From positions 1-64,000 of the forward strand of contig CAIUQR010000126.1 of NCBI GenBank assembly GCA_903901335.1: DNA of 64,000 nt, given 5' to 3'. Each line of letters starts with the position of its first letter. The stretch's first letter is position 1. The DNA comes from an uncultured delta proteobacterium (GTDB lineage Bacteria; Desulfobacterota; Desulfobulbia; Desulfobulbales; Desulfocapsaceae). Below are positions 1 to 8,643 of this stretch, in pieces. The notes beneath the pieces are model-generated. The model made no database searches and was not told the DNA's origin. It saw only the letters and a list, made by a program, of their open reading frames with translations. A program made the translations under genes and the position numbers.

Positions 1-138
1 AAGCCACCACCACGGGTCATCCACATGACCGAACAGGGCCAAAATCTGTAGTAACACGACCACAATCGCCACCCGGCTGAAACCCTGGGCCAGCAAGGGT
101 TTCAGCCGATTTACAAACTTACTGCCCGCAAACGCAAG
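1..138 (-). CDS. possible partial reading frame running off the left edge
   Basis: On the minus strand a frame is open from a stop at 139-141 down to base 1, about 46 codons. It ends in a strongly hydrophobic stretch (VAIVVVLLQILALFG) followed by HVDDPWWWL, which looks like a membrane segment. There is no ATG in the visible part; only an internal GTG could start it. It may be the start of a membrane-protein gene lying to the left, or a degraded remnant. I do not recognise the family. Confidence 0.2.
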
Positions 139-568
139 TCAAAGGGTCCGTTTATTACGGGAAAGAACTCTTTTGACATCGAATATTCATGGTGCTAGGA
201 TGAATTAAGCTCTTCACAGGAAGAGGGAAAAAGGGCGGAAATCTGAAATTTCCAAATACCTGGCGGAACATTTTGCACATCACCCTGCCAAGAATACCCT
301 TAAAGACTTGGTTACAGGTAATTCGGTTCCATATTCATCAATATTATGAATATATTTGAATATTAAATAGTTGTGTTAAAATATTCCGAATAATTCACTT
401 CATACTTGCTTATATGGGCCATATTTGCTAGATGATGAAAGTTACAATAGATTTAATTTAAGACAAAACAGATGCACTTTATGCACAACTGGCACTTGTA
501 TTTACCGGTTGATTTGGCGGTTGTGCACCAAAATGTGAAGACCAATCATCAGACGGTGGTCATTGGAC
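139..568. other. gene-free stretch upstream of the first gene
   Basis: This 430-base stretch holds no convincing gene. Its second half (about 310-460) is very AT-rich and contains repeated GAATAT/ATATTC words, including ATTCAT...ATGAAT with a 7-base loop near 332-350. These could be regulator sites or simply promoter DNA for the gene at 569. I could not assign a -35/-10 pair with confidence. Confidence 0.4.
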
Positions 569-1552
569 ATGAAAGATCTCTCTACGGAATATCTTGGCCT
601 GCAGCTGAAAAATCCTGTTATCATAGGAAGCAGCGGGTTGACCGATTCAGTCGATAAAATTAAGGATCTGGCTGATAATAATGCCGGTGCAGTGGTTCTG
701 AAGTCACTCTTCGAAGAACAGATCCTGGCTGAATTGTCACAAAATCTTGCGAATTATACTGCCGATTATCCTGATGCCTTTGATTATATTCGGGAATATA
801 CAAGAGAGAACTCGGTTTCCGCCTACCTGAGTCTGATCTCTGCGGCCAAAAAGGCGGTGCAGATCCCGGTGATCGCTTCGATCAACTGTGTTTCCGGAAA
901 AGAGTGGGTTGCATTTGCCAAGTCGGTTCAAAATGCGGGTGCAGATGCCCTCGAGATCAATATCTCCCTGCTGCCCAGTGATCCGCGCAAGAAATGTACC
1001 GACTATGAGAAGATCTACTTCGACGTCCTCGAGCAGGTCTCCTCACTTGTCTCGATCCCGATTGCGTTGAAAATGAGCAGATACTCGTCTGCGCTGGCCA
1101 ATCTTATTACACGACTGAGCTGGACAGGAAAGGTGGCAGGTTTCGTCCTGTTCAACAGGTATTTTCGGCCCGATTTTGATATTGACAACCTGACTATCCG
1201 TCCGGCAAACATCTTCAGTATTCCGGAGGAGATCATAACCCCGCTTCGCTGGATCGCGTTGCTGGCCGGGAACGTGGAAAGTGATTTGGCAGCCTCCACG
1301 GGAGTGCATGACAGCACCGGGCTCATTAAACAACTGCTGGCCGGGGCCACGGCTGTCCAGGTTGTCTCTGCGATCTATAAAAACGGTCCCGCCTATATCA
1401 ATGAACTGATTAAAGGGCTGACCGAATGGATGGAGTCTAAATCCTTTGACCGGATCAGTGATTTCCGCGGAAAATTGAGTGCTGTCTCCACAGATGATTC
1501 GGCAGCGCTGCACCGGATGCAATATATGAAATATTTTGGTGGAATTTCGTGA
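569..1552 (+). CDS. dihydroorotate dehydrogenase-like FMN protein
   Basis: A 327-residue TIM-barrel protein of the dihydroorotate dehydrogenase-like group. The N-terminus (DLSTEYLGLQLKNPVIIGSS) matches the typical start of these FMN oxidoreductases, and the C-terminal GATAVQVVSAIYKNG is the usual phosphate-binding strand-helix of the barrel. The family is often annotated as PyrD-like, but many members stand outside pyrimidine operons and have no proven substrate. A TTG two codons earlier (563) is possible; the ATG at 569 fits better, although no strong ribosome site is visible. It lies about 100 bases upstream of rnfC on the same strand, so a redox link with Rnf is possible but only inferred. 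Confidence 0.85.
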   Translation: MKDLSTEYLGLQLKNPVIIGSSGLTDSVDKIKDLADNNAGAVVLKSLFEEQILAELSQNLANYTADYPDAFDYIREYTRENSVSAYLSLISAAKKAVQIPVIASINCVSGKEWVAFAKSVQNAGADALEINISLLPSDPRKKCTDYEKIYFDVLEQVSSLVSIPIALKMSRYSSALANLITRLSWTGKVAGFVLFNRYFRPDFDIDNLTIRPANIFSIPEEIITPLRWIALLAGNVESDLAASTGVHDSTGLIKQLLAGATAVQVVSAIYKNGPAYINELIKGLTEWMESKSFDRISDFRGKLSAVSTDDSAALHRMQYMKYFGGIS

Positions 1553-1649
1553 GCCGGACCAGACGCAGGGGAGCTTTGACGGATCGATCAATGTCCTTTC
1601 GTATCTGCAGTGGTAATGCCTCACGGGGTGTTTAAGAAAAAGGGTGACT

Positions 1650-2972
1650 ATGCTATCATTATTTACATTTCCTCAAGGCGGTGTCCATCCGCCTGAAAAA
1701 AAAGAACTGACTGCAAACCTGCAGATCGAAACCATGCCGGTGCCGGATGAGCTTGAGATTATTCTGGGCCAGCATATCGGCGCCCCCTGCACACCGACCG
1801 TTGCCAAACGTGCCGAGGTCAAGGAAGGAGAGATGATCGGCCAGGTGACAAAGGGTCTGGGTGTACCGCTTCATTCTCCAGTAGCCGGCAAGGTCAAGGA
1901 TCTCGGAATGTCCGTCCATCCGATGCGGACAAGCGCCCCATCGATCACCATCACCGTTGATCATGGAGCAGTTCCCCTTGTCTACGAAAAACAAGACTGG
2001 GAGAGCCAGGAGGCCAAAGAATTGCTGGCAAGGGTCCATGATGCCGGTATCATCGGCATCGGCGGGGCCGGATTCCCGACCCATGTCAAATTGAGCCCTC
2101 CCACCGATAATCCGATCAACACCCTCATCCTGAATGGCGCTGAATGTGAACCCTATATCACCGCCGATCACCGCCAGATGGTTGAACATGTGACCGAGGT
2201 TGTCGAAGGGGCGAAGATTATCCTGAAAATCCTTGGCATTCAGAAGTGCATCATCGGTATCGAGAACAATAAACCGGATGCGATTGCAGCCATGATCAAG
2301 GCGGCAAAAGAAGGCTCCACCTCCAGATATCTGGTCTCCGTCAATGCCCTGAAGGTGAAGTATCCTCAAGGATCGGAGAAGCAGCTTATTCAGGCAGTCA
2401 CGAACAGGAAGGTGCCGGCCTTTGCTTTGCCCTCTGCGGTCGGAGTGGTCGTGCAGAACGTTTCCACGGCCCGTGCCGTTTATGATGCCGTTGCACTGGG
2501 CAAGCCGCTTTGCGAAAAGGTGGTGACCATCTCCGGAAAAGGGATCACAAGACCTGCGAATCTGCTGGTGAAAATCGGCACCAAGGTCAGCGACATAGTG
2601 GCATATCTGGGCGGAACGGCACCGGGGCTGACCAAGGTGGTGATGGGCGGGCCGATGATGGGATTTGCAATCTCGAATCTCGATGTGCCGGTGACGAAGA
2701 CCACCTCAGCGGTGCTTTTTCTGACCGAGGGCGAGATAGACACCCGGCCGCATTCACAGTGCATCCGCTGCGGCTGGTGTCTGGACGCCTGCCCGATGGG
2801 GCTGGAGCCCAAGGAAATCGGGATCTATGTTGAAGCGAACCGGGCTGAAGATACGGAGCCTCTTGGGGTCTTCGAGTGTTTTGAGTGCGGTTCCTGCGCC
2901 TATGTCTGTCCGGCGAAACGGCCTTTGGTCCAGTTTATCCGCCTGGCGAAGATGAAGGCCAAGAGGAAGTAA
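1650..2972 (+). CDS. rnfC: electron transport complex subunit RnfC
   Basis: RnfC (440 residues) is the peripheral, NADH-side subunit of the Rnf complex, which couples ferredoxin oxidation and NAD+ reduction to Na+ or H+ transport. The N-terminus (FTFPQGGVHPPEKK) and the glycine-rich GIGGAGFPTHVK nucleotide/flavin segment are diagnostic. Two 4Fe-4S motifs lie near the C-terminus: CIRCGWCLDACPMG and CFECGSCAYVCPAKRP. A purine-rich ribosome site (AAGAAAAAGGG) sits just upstream of ATG 1650; a GTG at 1644 is also in frame. It is the first gene of rnfCDGEAB, all on the plus strand. Confidence 0.97.
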   Translation: MLSLFTFPQGGVHPPEKKELTANLQIETMPVPDELEIILGQHIGAPCTPTVAKRAEVKEGEMIGQVTKGLGVPLHSPVAGKVKDLGMSVHPMRTSAPSITITVDHGAVPLVYEKQDWESQEAKELLARVHDAGIIGIGGAGFPTHVKLSPPTDNPINTLILNGAECEPYITADHRQMVEHVTEVVEGAKIILKILGIQKCIIGIENNKPDAIAAMIKAAKEGSTSRYLVSVNALKVKYPQGSEKQLIQAVTNRKVPAFALPSAVGVVVQNVSTARAVYDAVALGKPLCEKVVTISGKGITRPANLLVKIGTKVSDIVAYLGGTAPGLTKVVMGGPMMGFAISNLDVPVTKTTSAVLFLTEGEIDTRPHSQCIRCGWCLDACPMGLEPKEIGIYVEANRAEDTEPLGVFECFECGSCAYVCPAKRPLVQFIRLAKMKAKRK

Positions 2973-3042
2973 GAGGAACTGCAACGGAATTGAAATTTGT
3001 CTCCTTCATTGAAGGGACGGCAGTATTTTACAAAAAGGTTTT

Positions 3043-4110
3043 TTGAGGAGAATCGTCATCGAACAGCAAGCGCCAGTCAACCCTCCCTCTGCGCCGGCGG
3101 GCCTGTGGAAAGTATCTGTTTCACCCCACCTGAAGAGCAGTGAGTCGGTTGCAAAAATTATGTGGACGGTGGTGGCCTGTCTCGTGCCGCCGCTTATCAT
3201 GTCTGTCTTTGTCTTTGGGATTCAAACGCTTCTTATTACCGCTGTTTCCGTGATAAGTTGCGTGGCGGTCGAGGCCGCAAGCCAGAAGATGCTGGGAAGA
3301 GCGGTAACGATCAAGGACGGAAGCGCAGTGATCACCGGCATGCTTCTGGCCTTTGTCATTCCGCCCGGCGTCTCTCCGCTTTTGCCCATACTGGCAGCAG
3401 TCATGGCTATTTATATCGGCAAACACATCCTGGGCGGGATCGGCTATAATTTCTTCAACCCGGCCCTGCTCGGCCGTGCCTTTCTGCTGGCCACCTTTCC
3501 GGTGGCCATGACCTCGGCCTGGCTGCCGCCCCTGCAGGACGGGGCGATCCTAAAGTATCTCGGTACGTCCATTGATGCCGTCTCCACCGCCACACCGCTT
3601 GCGGTCATGAAGGAACACGGGGCAGCGGCCTTTACCCAGGCCTTCGGTTCCGGCTCCAGTTTGTATCTCAATTTTTTTCTCGGCTGGCGGCCGGGCTGTA
3701 TCGGAGAGACATCAGCATTGCTGATCCTCCTCGGCGGCCTCTTTCTGATCTACAGGGGCTATACGACCTGGCATATCCCGGTGTCCGTTCTCGGGACGAT
3801 TGCGCTGCTGACCTGGGTAGTGGGCGGCAAGGGCTATTTTACCGGCGATCCTCTGCTTGCCGTCATGTCCGGCGGCGCGCTTCTGGGGGCGTTTTTCATG
3901 GCCAATGATTACGTGACCTGTCCGACCAACAAGAAGTCGCAGATTGTCTATGGAATAGGGATAGGCGCCCTCACCGTTCTGATCAGACTGAAAGGCGGGT
4001 ACCCGGAAGGGATATGTTACGCCATCCTGTTGATGAACCCGCTCAGTCCGGTCTTTGACGGCTGGTTTAAGCCGAAACGTTTTGCTCCTCCTCTGGGAGG
4101 TGACAAATGA
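3043..4110 (+). CDS. rnfD: electron transport complex subunit RnfD
   Basis: RnfD (355 residues) is the polytopic membrane subunit that carries a covalently bound FMN. The attachment motif is STATPL at residues 181-186, where Thr184 corresponds to the flavinylated threonine of the family S(T)GAT motif. Several hydrophobic helices flank it (for example LLITAVSVISCVAVEA and ITGMLLAFVIPPGV). There is no ATG near the N-terminus. TTG 3043, preceded by AAAAAGG, is the most usual choice; a strong GAGGAG at 3045-3050 lies inside the frame and would suit an ATC codon at 3058. The stop overlaps the rnfG start as ATGA. Confidence 0.96.
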   Translation: MRRIVIEQQAPVNPPSAPAGLWKVSVSPHLKSSESVAKIMWTVVACLVPPLIMSVFVFGIQTLLITAVSVISCVAVEAASQKMLGRAVTIKDGSAVITGMLLAFVIPPGVSPLLPILAAVMAIYIGKHILGGIGYNFFNPALLGRAFLLATFPVAMTSAWLPPLQDGAILKYLGTSIDAVSTATPLAVMKEHGAAAFTQAFGSGSSLYLNFFLGWRPGCIGETSALLILLGGLFLIYRGYTTWHIPVSVLGTIALLTWVVGGKGYFTGDPLLAVMSGGALLGAFFMANDYVTCPTNKKSQIVYGIGIGALTVLIRLKGGYPEGICYAILLMNPLSPVFDGWFKPKRFAPPLGGDK

Positions 4111-5003
4111 AAAATATCATAACCATAATTGTCAGGCTTACCTTATCCTGCCTGATTGCAGCATTTGTAATCGGCCTCTTTTTTGTCCTGACCAGCAAGG
4201 CGAAAAAACACAACGAACATGTCAATGAAGAAAAGGTTGTCTATTCCCTGCTGGGGTACAAAGGCGATGTCCGAGCGCCGGAAAGCCTTAAGCTTTATGC
4301 GCTGTACCGCTATGTTGTCTCAGATCCGAAGGGAAAATCCATCGGATATCTGATTCCTACCGGACAGGGTGAGACCGCGGCTTTTTCATTTATCACCCTC
4401 GACCTGGACGGGAATCTGATCGAACAGAAGCAGGTGACCGTAAGCGCTGAGAATGCGGTGGATCGGGAGGGCCGGGACAAGGCGATTCAGGCTGCTCTCG
4501 GATCCGGAAAAGATATTACCTATGCCGACAAGACCATCATCGTCACCGAAAACGGTAGCCGGATAGCCTATCTGGTGACCGGAAAATTCCCCGGCTTCAA
4601 GACCTTTATCAGTGCCATGATGGCCTTGAAGCCCGATTTCGGCGTTCGCGGACTGGCGATTCTTGAGCACGAAGAAGACCCCGGACTTGGGGCTGAAATC
4701 GAGAAAGACTATTTCAAGAACCAGTTTATCGGCAAGTCATTCGACAGTTTGAAGGGCTTGGATGTGGTCAAGGAACCCATCCCTGAAGAGTATCTGAAGG
4801 CCCTGGAAAGCCGGCTGCAGAAAGAGGAGGCCGCGCAGATCCGGGAAAAATTCAAGGATCATGCGATCTATGCCCTGACCGGGGCAACGATTTCCAGCCG
4901 TTCAGTCACCAATGGGGTCAAAGGGACGGTAAAGAAATTTGCCTATCGTCTCAATATATTGGATAAGGTTTTGAAAGATCAGAAAATCGCCGTCCCTTTC
5001 TGA
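4107..5003 (+). CDS. rnfG: electron transport complex subunit RnfG
   Basis: RnfG (298 residues) is a single-span protein with a periplasmic FMN-binding domain. The membrane segment is at residues about 8-30. The covalent FMN site is LTGATISS near residues 257-264, with Thr261 the expected flavin-bound residue. Its start overlaps the rnfD stop by four bases, implying translational coupling. It is somewhat longer than compact RnfG proteins because of a lysine/glutamate-rich segment before the FMN motif. Role: passes electrons between the flavin sites of the complex on the outer face of the membrane. Confidence 0.96.
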   Translation: MKNIITIIVRLTLSCLIAAFVIGLFFVLTSKAKKHNEHVNEEKVVYSLLGYKGDVRAPESLKLYALYRYVVSDPKGKSIGYLIPTGQGETAAFSFITLDLDGNLIEQKQVTVSAENAVDREGRDKAIQAALGSGKDITYADKTIIVTENGSRIAYLVTGKFPGFKTFISAMMALKPDFGVRGLAILEHEEDPGLGAEIEKDYFKNQFIGKSFDSLKGLDVVKEPIPEEYLKALESRLQKEEAAQIREKFKDHAIYALTGATISSRSVTNGVKGTVKKFAYRLNILDKVLKDQKIAVPF

Positions 5004-5083
5004 TGCAGCGTCAGGAACTGAAAGGGATTTCGTAAGGAGTTGTAAGACTCTGGAAGCACACAATATGAGGAGAGAAAGTCAAG

Positions 5084-5704
5084 GTGGCAAACGATAAATC
5101 GAGTATGCAACTGGTTGCCAACGGTATCCTGAAGGAAAATCCGATCTTCAGACTGGCGCTGTCCATGTGCCCGGCTGTTGGGATCTCAACCACCGTCATG
5201 AACGGCTTCATGCTGGGTATCGCCGTTCTTTTCGTCCAGGTCTTTTCGAGTTTGACCATCTCGATGGTCAAAAACCTGATCCACCCAAGGATCCGGATTC
5301 CGACCTATACCCTGACCATTGCCACCTGGGTAACGGTGATCGATATGGTCCTGGCGGCCTATCTGCCCGAGGCCTACGCCAAGATGGGAATATTTGTCAA
5401 ACTGATCGTGGCCTTTGCCATCATTACGATGCGTCTGGAGATGTTTGCCTGCAAGGAGCCGGTCGGGGCGTCGTTCTGGGACGGTCTCGGCATGGGGCTC
5501 GGCTTCATGATCGGGATGATGACGATCGGTCTGGTCCGTGAGCTGCTGGGCTCCGGGGCCATCCTCGGCTATGATGTTCTTGGTTTTAAACCGCTGCTCT
5601 TTTTTATCCTGCCCAGCGCAGGTTTTTTCGTGGTCGGTCTGATGATGGCATTTTTCAACTCTATCGAAATTTATTATAAACGTAAAAAAGGGTTCAAGTC
5701 ATGA
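5084..5704 (+). CDS. rnfE: electron transport complex subunit RnfE
   Basis: RnfE (206 residues) is one of two homologous six-helix membrane subunits (with RnfA). NPIFRLALSMCPAVGIST near the N-terminus is typical and includes the cysteine implicated in a membrane iron centre; a second characteristic segment is CKEPVGASFWDGLGMGLGF. The start is GTG 5084 after an AGGAGAG ribosome site. An 80-base gap separates it from rnfG, and its stop overlaps the rnfA start as ATGA, so the two membrane subunits are translationally coupled. Confidence 0.96.
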   Translation: MANDKSSMQLVANGILKENPIFRLALSMCPAVGISTTVMNGFMLGIAVLFVQVFSSLTISMVKNLIHPRIRIPTYTLTIATWVTVIDMVLAAYLPEAYAKMGIFVKLIVAFAIITMRLEMFACKEPVGASFWDGLGMGLGFMIGMMTIGLVRELLGSGAILGYDVLGFKPLLFFILPSAGFFVVGLMMAFFNSIEIYYKRKKGFKS

Positions 5705-6642
5705 ATCTCGCACGCATTCATCTTATTTTAATCGTTGCACTGCTCTGCGCCGTTTTTGCCGGTCCAGCCCATGCTGCGGACCTGATCAGCAAGCAGAGCT
5801 TTGGCGAAAAAAATGAGATTATCCTGAAGTTTTCAGTCGAGGTCGATAAGATCAAGGCAGCCAAAATCAGCACCTACACAGTCTTTGAGGAACAGGATCC
5901 GGATATCCGGCTGGAACTGGCTTCGGCCACCCCGAACTACAAAGGCACCGGTGTATCGCTGCGTTTCAAGGAACCCTTGAATACCGCTCATACCCATGTC
6001 GTAACCGTCAAAAATCTCGCCGGAGTGGACAAAGCAAGTACAAAGGTCAGCAAATCCTATCTTGGCTATCTCTTCTCCATTTTCATTTCTGCCCTGTTGA
6101 TCAACAACTTCGTCTTCACCAAATATCTCGGTCTCTGTGTTTTCTTCGGGACCTCGAAGAGAAAGAGCACAGCCAAGGGCATGGGTGTCGTCTTCACCAT
6201 GGTGATGGTGGTCTCGGCCTCGATGAGCTGGTTTTTCTATAACTTCATCCTGATTCCGTATAACCTGAATTTCCTGCAGATTGTGGTCTTCATCGGCCTT
6301 GTCTCGCTGACCGTACAGGCGGTCGACACAATCTTGAGGAAGGTGAACCCTATCCTGTTTAATTCCTTCGGGGTGTATCTGGTCCTGGTTATCGCCAACT
6401 GCGTCATCATCGCCGTGCCGTTGATGCTGGCGAACAATAATTATAACTATTTTGAAACCTTTATGCTGGCACTTGGGGCCGGAGGCGGCTTTCTTCTCGC
6501 CTTGTACCTGATGAGCTCCGTCAGTGAGCGGATGCAGCTGGCGAATATACCACCGACCTTTAAAGGACTGCCTATTGCCTTCATCGTTGCCGGGCAATTC
6601 GCGATGGCCTTTCTTGGCTTCTCCGGTCTGCAGATTTTTTAA
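5701..6642 (+). CDS. rnfA: RnfA with an exported Ig-like N-terminal extension
   Basis: The C-terminal ~195 residues (from Ser119) are a normal RnfA: six hydrophobic helices with LLINNFVFTKYLGLCVFFG, containing the conserved cysteine of the membrane iron centre. Ahead of it lie a signal-peptide-like segment (residues 1-25, ending GPAHA) and about 90 residues with the alternating pattern of a small beta-sandwich (ILKFSVEVD, STYTVFEE, VSLRFKEPL, THVVTVKNLAGVD), resembling SbsA/Big_5-type Ig-like domains. Usual RnfA length is about 190-200, so this is a fusion. The extension should face the periplasm. There is no internal start with a ribosome site that would restore a short RnfA, and the ATGA coupling to rnfE supports the long start. 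Confidence 0.93.
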   Translation: MNLARIHLILIVALLCAVFAGPAHAADLISKQSFGEKNEIILKFSVEVDKIKAAKISTYTVFEEQDPDIRLELASATPNYKGTGVSLRFKEPLNTAHTHVVTVKNLAGVDKASTKVSKSYLGYLFSIFISALLINNFVFTKYLGLCVFFGTSKRKSTAKGMGVVFTMVMVVSASMSWFFYNFILIPYNLNFLQIVVFIGLVSLTVQAVDTILRKVNPILFNSFGVYLVLVIANCVIIAVPLMLANNNYNYFETFMLALGAGGGFLLALYLMSSVSERMQLANIPPTFKGLPIAFIVAGQFAMAFLGFSGLQIF

Positions 6643-6688
6643 ATCGCAGGCCCTGAGACGATAATCAACGTTTTATTGAGAGTAGAAA

Positions 6689-7564
6689 ATGGATCCAGAA
6701 TTAATTAAAATTGCCATTGGCGGCCTGGTATTACTCGGCTGTATTGGATTGTTCTTTGGAATTGGTCTGGCTATCGCGGCTCATAAGTTTGCTGTCGAGG
6801 TCAATCCGTTAATCGAGGAAGTCCTGGAGTCACTGCCCTTGGCCCAATGTGGCGGCTGCGGCTATCCGGGCTGTGAAGGGTATGCCATCGCCGTGGTCAA
6901 CAATCCGGATGTGCCGCCCAATCTCTGCTTTCCCGGTAAGGAGAAGGTTGCGGCCAGGGTCGCCGAACTGACCGGGAAGAAGTTGACGGCCCTCGAGGAC
7001 CAGATTGCCTTGGTCCGCTGTTCGCGCCTGGAGGGCCGGGTCAGCCATAAACACGAGTACTATGGTTTTGCGTCGTGTACCGCTGCGAATCTGAGCTTTG
7101 GCGGGCCTTCCGCCTGTCAGTATGCCTGCATCGGACTGGGTGAATGTGCTGACGTCTGCCCGTTCGGGGCCATCGAGATGGTGGAGAATTTCCCGGTTGT
7201 CAACCCCGATAAGTGTGTCAGCTGCGGCGTATGCGTCCGGACCTGTCCGAAGAAGGTCATCGAGATCCAGACCATGAAGGCCAGGATTTACGTACCCTGT
7301 TCGACAAAAGACCTGGGCAAAAATGTAAAACAGGTCTGTCAGGTCGGTTGTATCGGCTGCAAGATGTGTGTGAAGGCGTGTCCTGCCAAGGCGGTCAGTT
7401 ATGAAGACGGCCTGGTCAAGATCGACCACAAGGCCTGTATCGCTTATGGACCGAGCTGTGAAACAGCCTGTGTGACCAAATGTCCCCGTGAGATCTTCAG
7501 ACCGTATAAAGGCAGGGATGCCATCGCCCGGGGTGGTGTCAATATCCTGAAGATGGCCGGTTGA
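6689..7564 (+). CDS. rnfB: electron transport complex subunit RnfB
   Basis: RnfB (291 residues) is the ferredoxin-side subunit. A membrane anchor occupies residues about 8-30, followed by the QCGGCGYPGCEGYA cluster (Cys54, 57, 62 and 80). The C-terminal part is cysteine-rich, with motifs CADVCPFGA, CVSCGVCVRTCPKK, CIGCKMCVKACPAK and CVTKCP, so it can hold several 4Fe-4S clusters and act as an electron wire from ferredoxin. It is the last gene of the rnf operon, 46 bases after rnfA; ribosome site GAGAGTAG. Only 14 bases separate its stop from that of the convergent gene, with no clear terminator between. Confidence 0.96.
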   Translation: MDPELIKIAIGGLVLLGCIGLFFGIGLAIAAHKFAVEVNPLIEEVLESLPLAQCGGCGYPGCEGYAIAVVNNPDVPPNLCFPGKEKVAARVAELTGKKLTALEDQIALVRCSRLEGRVSHKHEYYGFASCTAANLSFGGPSACQYACIGLGECADVCPFGAIEMVENFPVVNPDKCVSCGVCVRTCPKKVIEIQTMKARIYVPCSTKDLGKNVKQVCQVGCIGCKMCVKACPAKAVSYEDGLVKIDHKACIAYGPSCETACVTKCPREIFRPYKGRDAIARGGVNILKMAG

Positions 7565-7578
7565 ACCTGGACTGCCAT

Positions 7579-8643
7579 TTAGCGCAGATCCCGTATTTTT
7601 TTGGAGACCGCCTGCGTCAGTTCAAGGACCTTTTGCGTATATTCCATGCTGATTGAGCCGGTACCGCAGCTGGGAGTGATTAAAGTCTGGGCAAAGATCC
7701 GGTCTTTCGGGATGCCGATTTCTTGAAGCCGGGCGGTCTGTTGCAGCCATTTTGAGGTCAGGGTGTCCACTGTCTCAAGGGCAAGGAATTCAGGGATAGT
7801 CGGAATTATCCCGCTTGCCAGGATACCGCCTTTATTGAAAAAATTGACCAGGTGCTTGGGATAGAGCAGGAATTTGTCAAAAAAAGAGTAGGTATCGCAA
7901 CTGACGATATCGACATCAGTAGCAAAGACTACCGGCCATTCGGTGTTGGCGCAGACGTGGACGCCGGCAAGACCGTTTTCGGCATGAACTGCGGCAAAGA
8001 CCTCATCCAGGCAGGCTTTAATTTCCTCCGGGCTGATCGTAATGAACGCGGACGAGCCGAATCCGGCCAGGCCGGGTTCATCAAAAAACATGATCGTCGT
8101 TCTGCATATCTCCGCCATCTTCCGGATCTGCCATCTGGCCTTCAGGGCCAGCATCTTGACGGCTGCGTCCTTGAGTTGGTCATTATAGAAGATTGCCCGC
8201 CCGCTCTCGTCGGCAATGGCCGTGCAGAAGGTAATCGGGCCGGTAATCTGTCCTTTTAATGCGGTGACCGGAGGTTCCAGGTGGACGGTCTGTTCAAGGA
8301 AGGTGAAAAATCCCTTGGCCGTCTCCGGTGTCAGGGCGAAACGGGAGGTTTCAAGATCCGCTCCACCTTCTGTAACCATCATATATTCTTCATAAAAGGC
8401 AAGCAGTGCATTATCAAATCCTGCTGCTTTCGTGTCAATGAAAACCTTGCCCTCCCTCTCCGTTCTTCCTGGAAATCCGGGAAGAAACTGGACGAGCATC
8501 CCCTCTTCTTTATGAACCGGTAACTGCGGCCAGATCGGGATTTCCGGTGTGGAGTGCAGAATGAGCCTGGTGGCTTCCTGATGATCGCTGACGGGCAGAC
8601 TTCCGATCAGAAGTGGCAGGCAGTCTGTTGTAAATACTGACAT
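7579..8643 (-). CDS. MetE C-terminal/UroD-superfamily protein
   Basis: A 354-residue single-domain protein of the cobalamin-independent methionine synthase/uroporphyrinogen decarboxylase superfamily. HVCANTEW and the C-terminal TPSCGTGS supply the His-x-Cys...Cys pattern that binds zinc in MetE-type methyltransferases, suggesting thiol activation and methyl transfer. It is about half the length of MetE and lacks the N-terminal half, like the archaeal and anaerobe core-MetE or corrinoid-linked enzymes. The substrate cannot be read from sequence. Its start lies inside the 3' end of the chemotaxis receptor gene upstream (37-base overlap), so the two are probably co-transcribed. No strong ribosome site is visible before ATG 8643. 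Confidence 0.8.
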   Translation of the reverse strand: MSVFTTDCLPLLIGSLPVSDHQEATRLILHSTPEIPIWPQLPVHKEEGMLVQFLPGFPGRTEREGKVFIDTKAAGFDNALLAFYEEYMMVTEGGADLETSRFALTPETAKGFFTFLEQTVHLEPPVTALKGQITGPITFCTAIADESGRAIFYNDQLKDAAVKMLALKARWQIRKMAEICRTTIMFFDEPGLAGFGSSAFITISPEEIKACLDEVFAAVHAENGLAGVHVCANTEWPVVFATDVDIVSCDTYSFFDKFLLYPKHLVNFFNKGGILASGIIPTIPEFLALETVDTLTSKWLQQTARLQEIGIPKDRIFAQTLITPSCGTGSISMEYTQKVLELTQAVSKKIRDLR

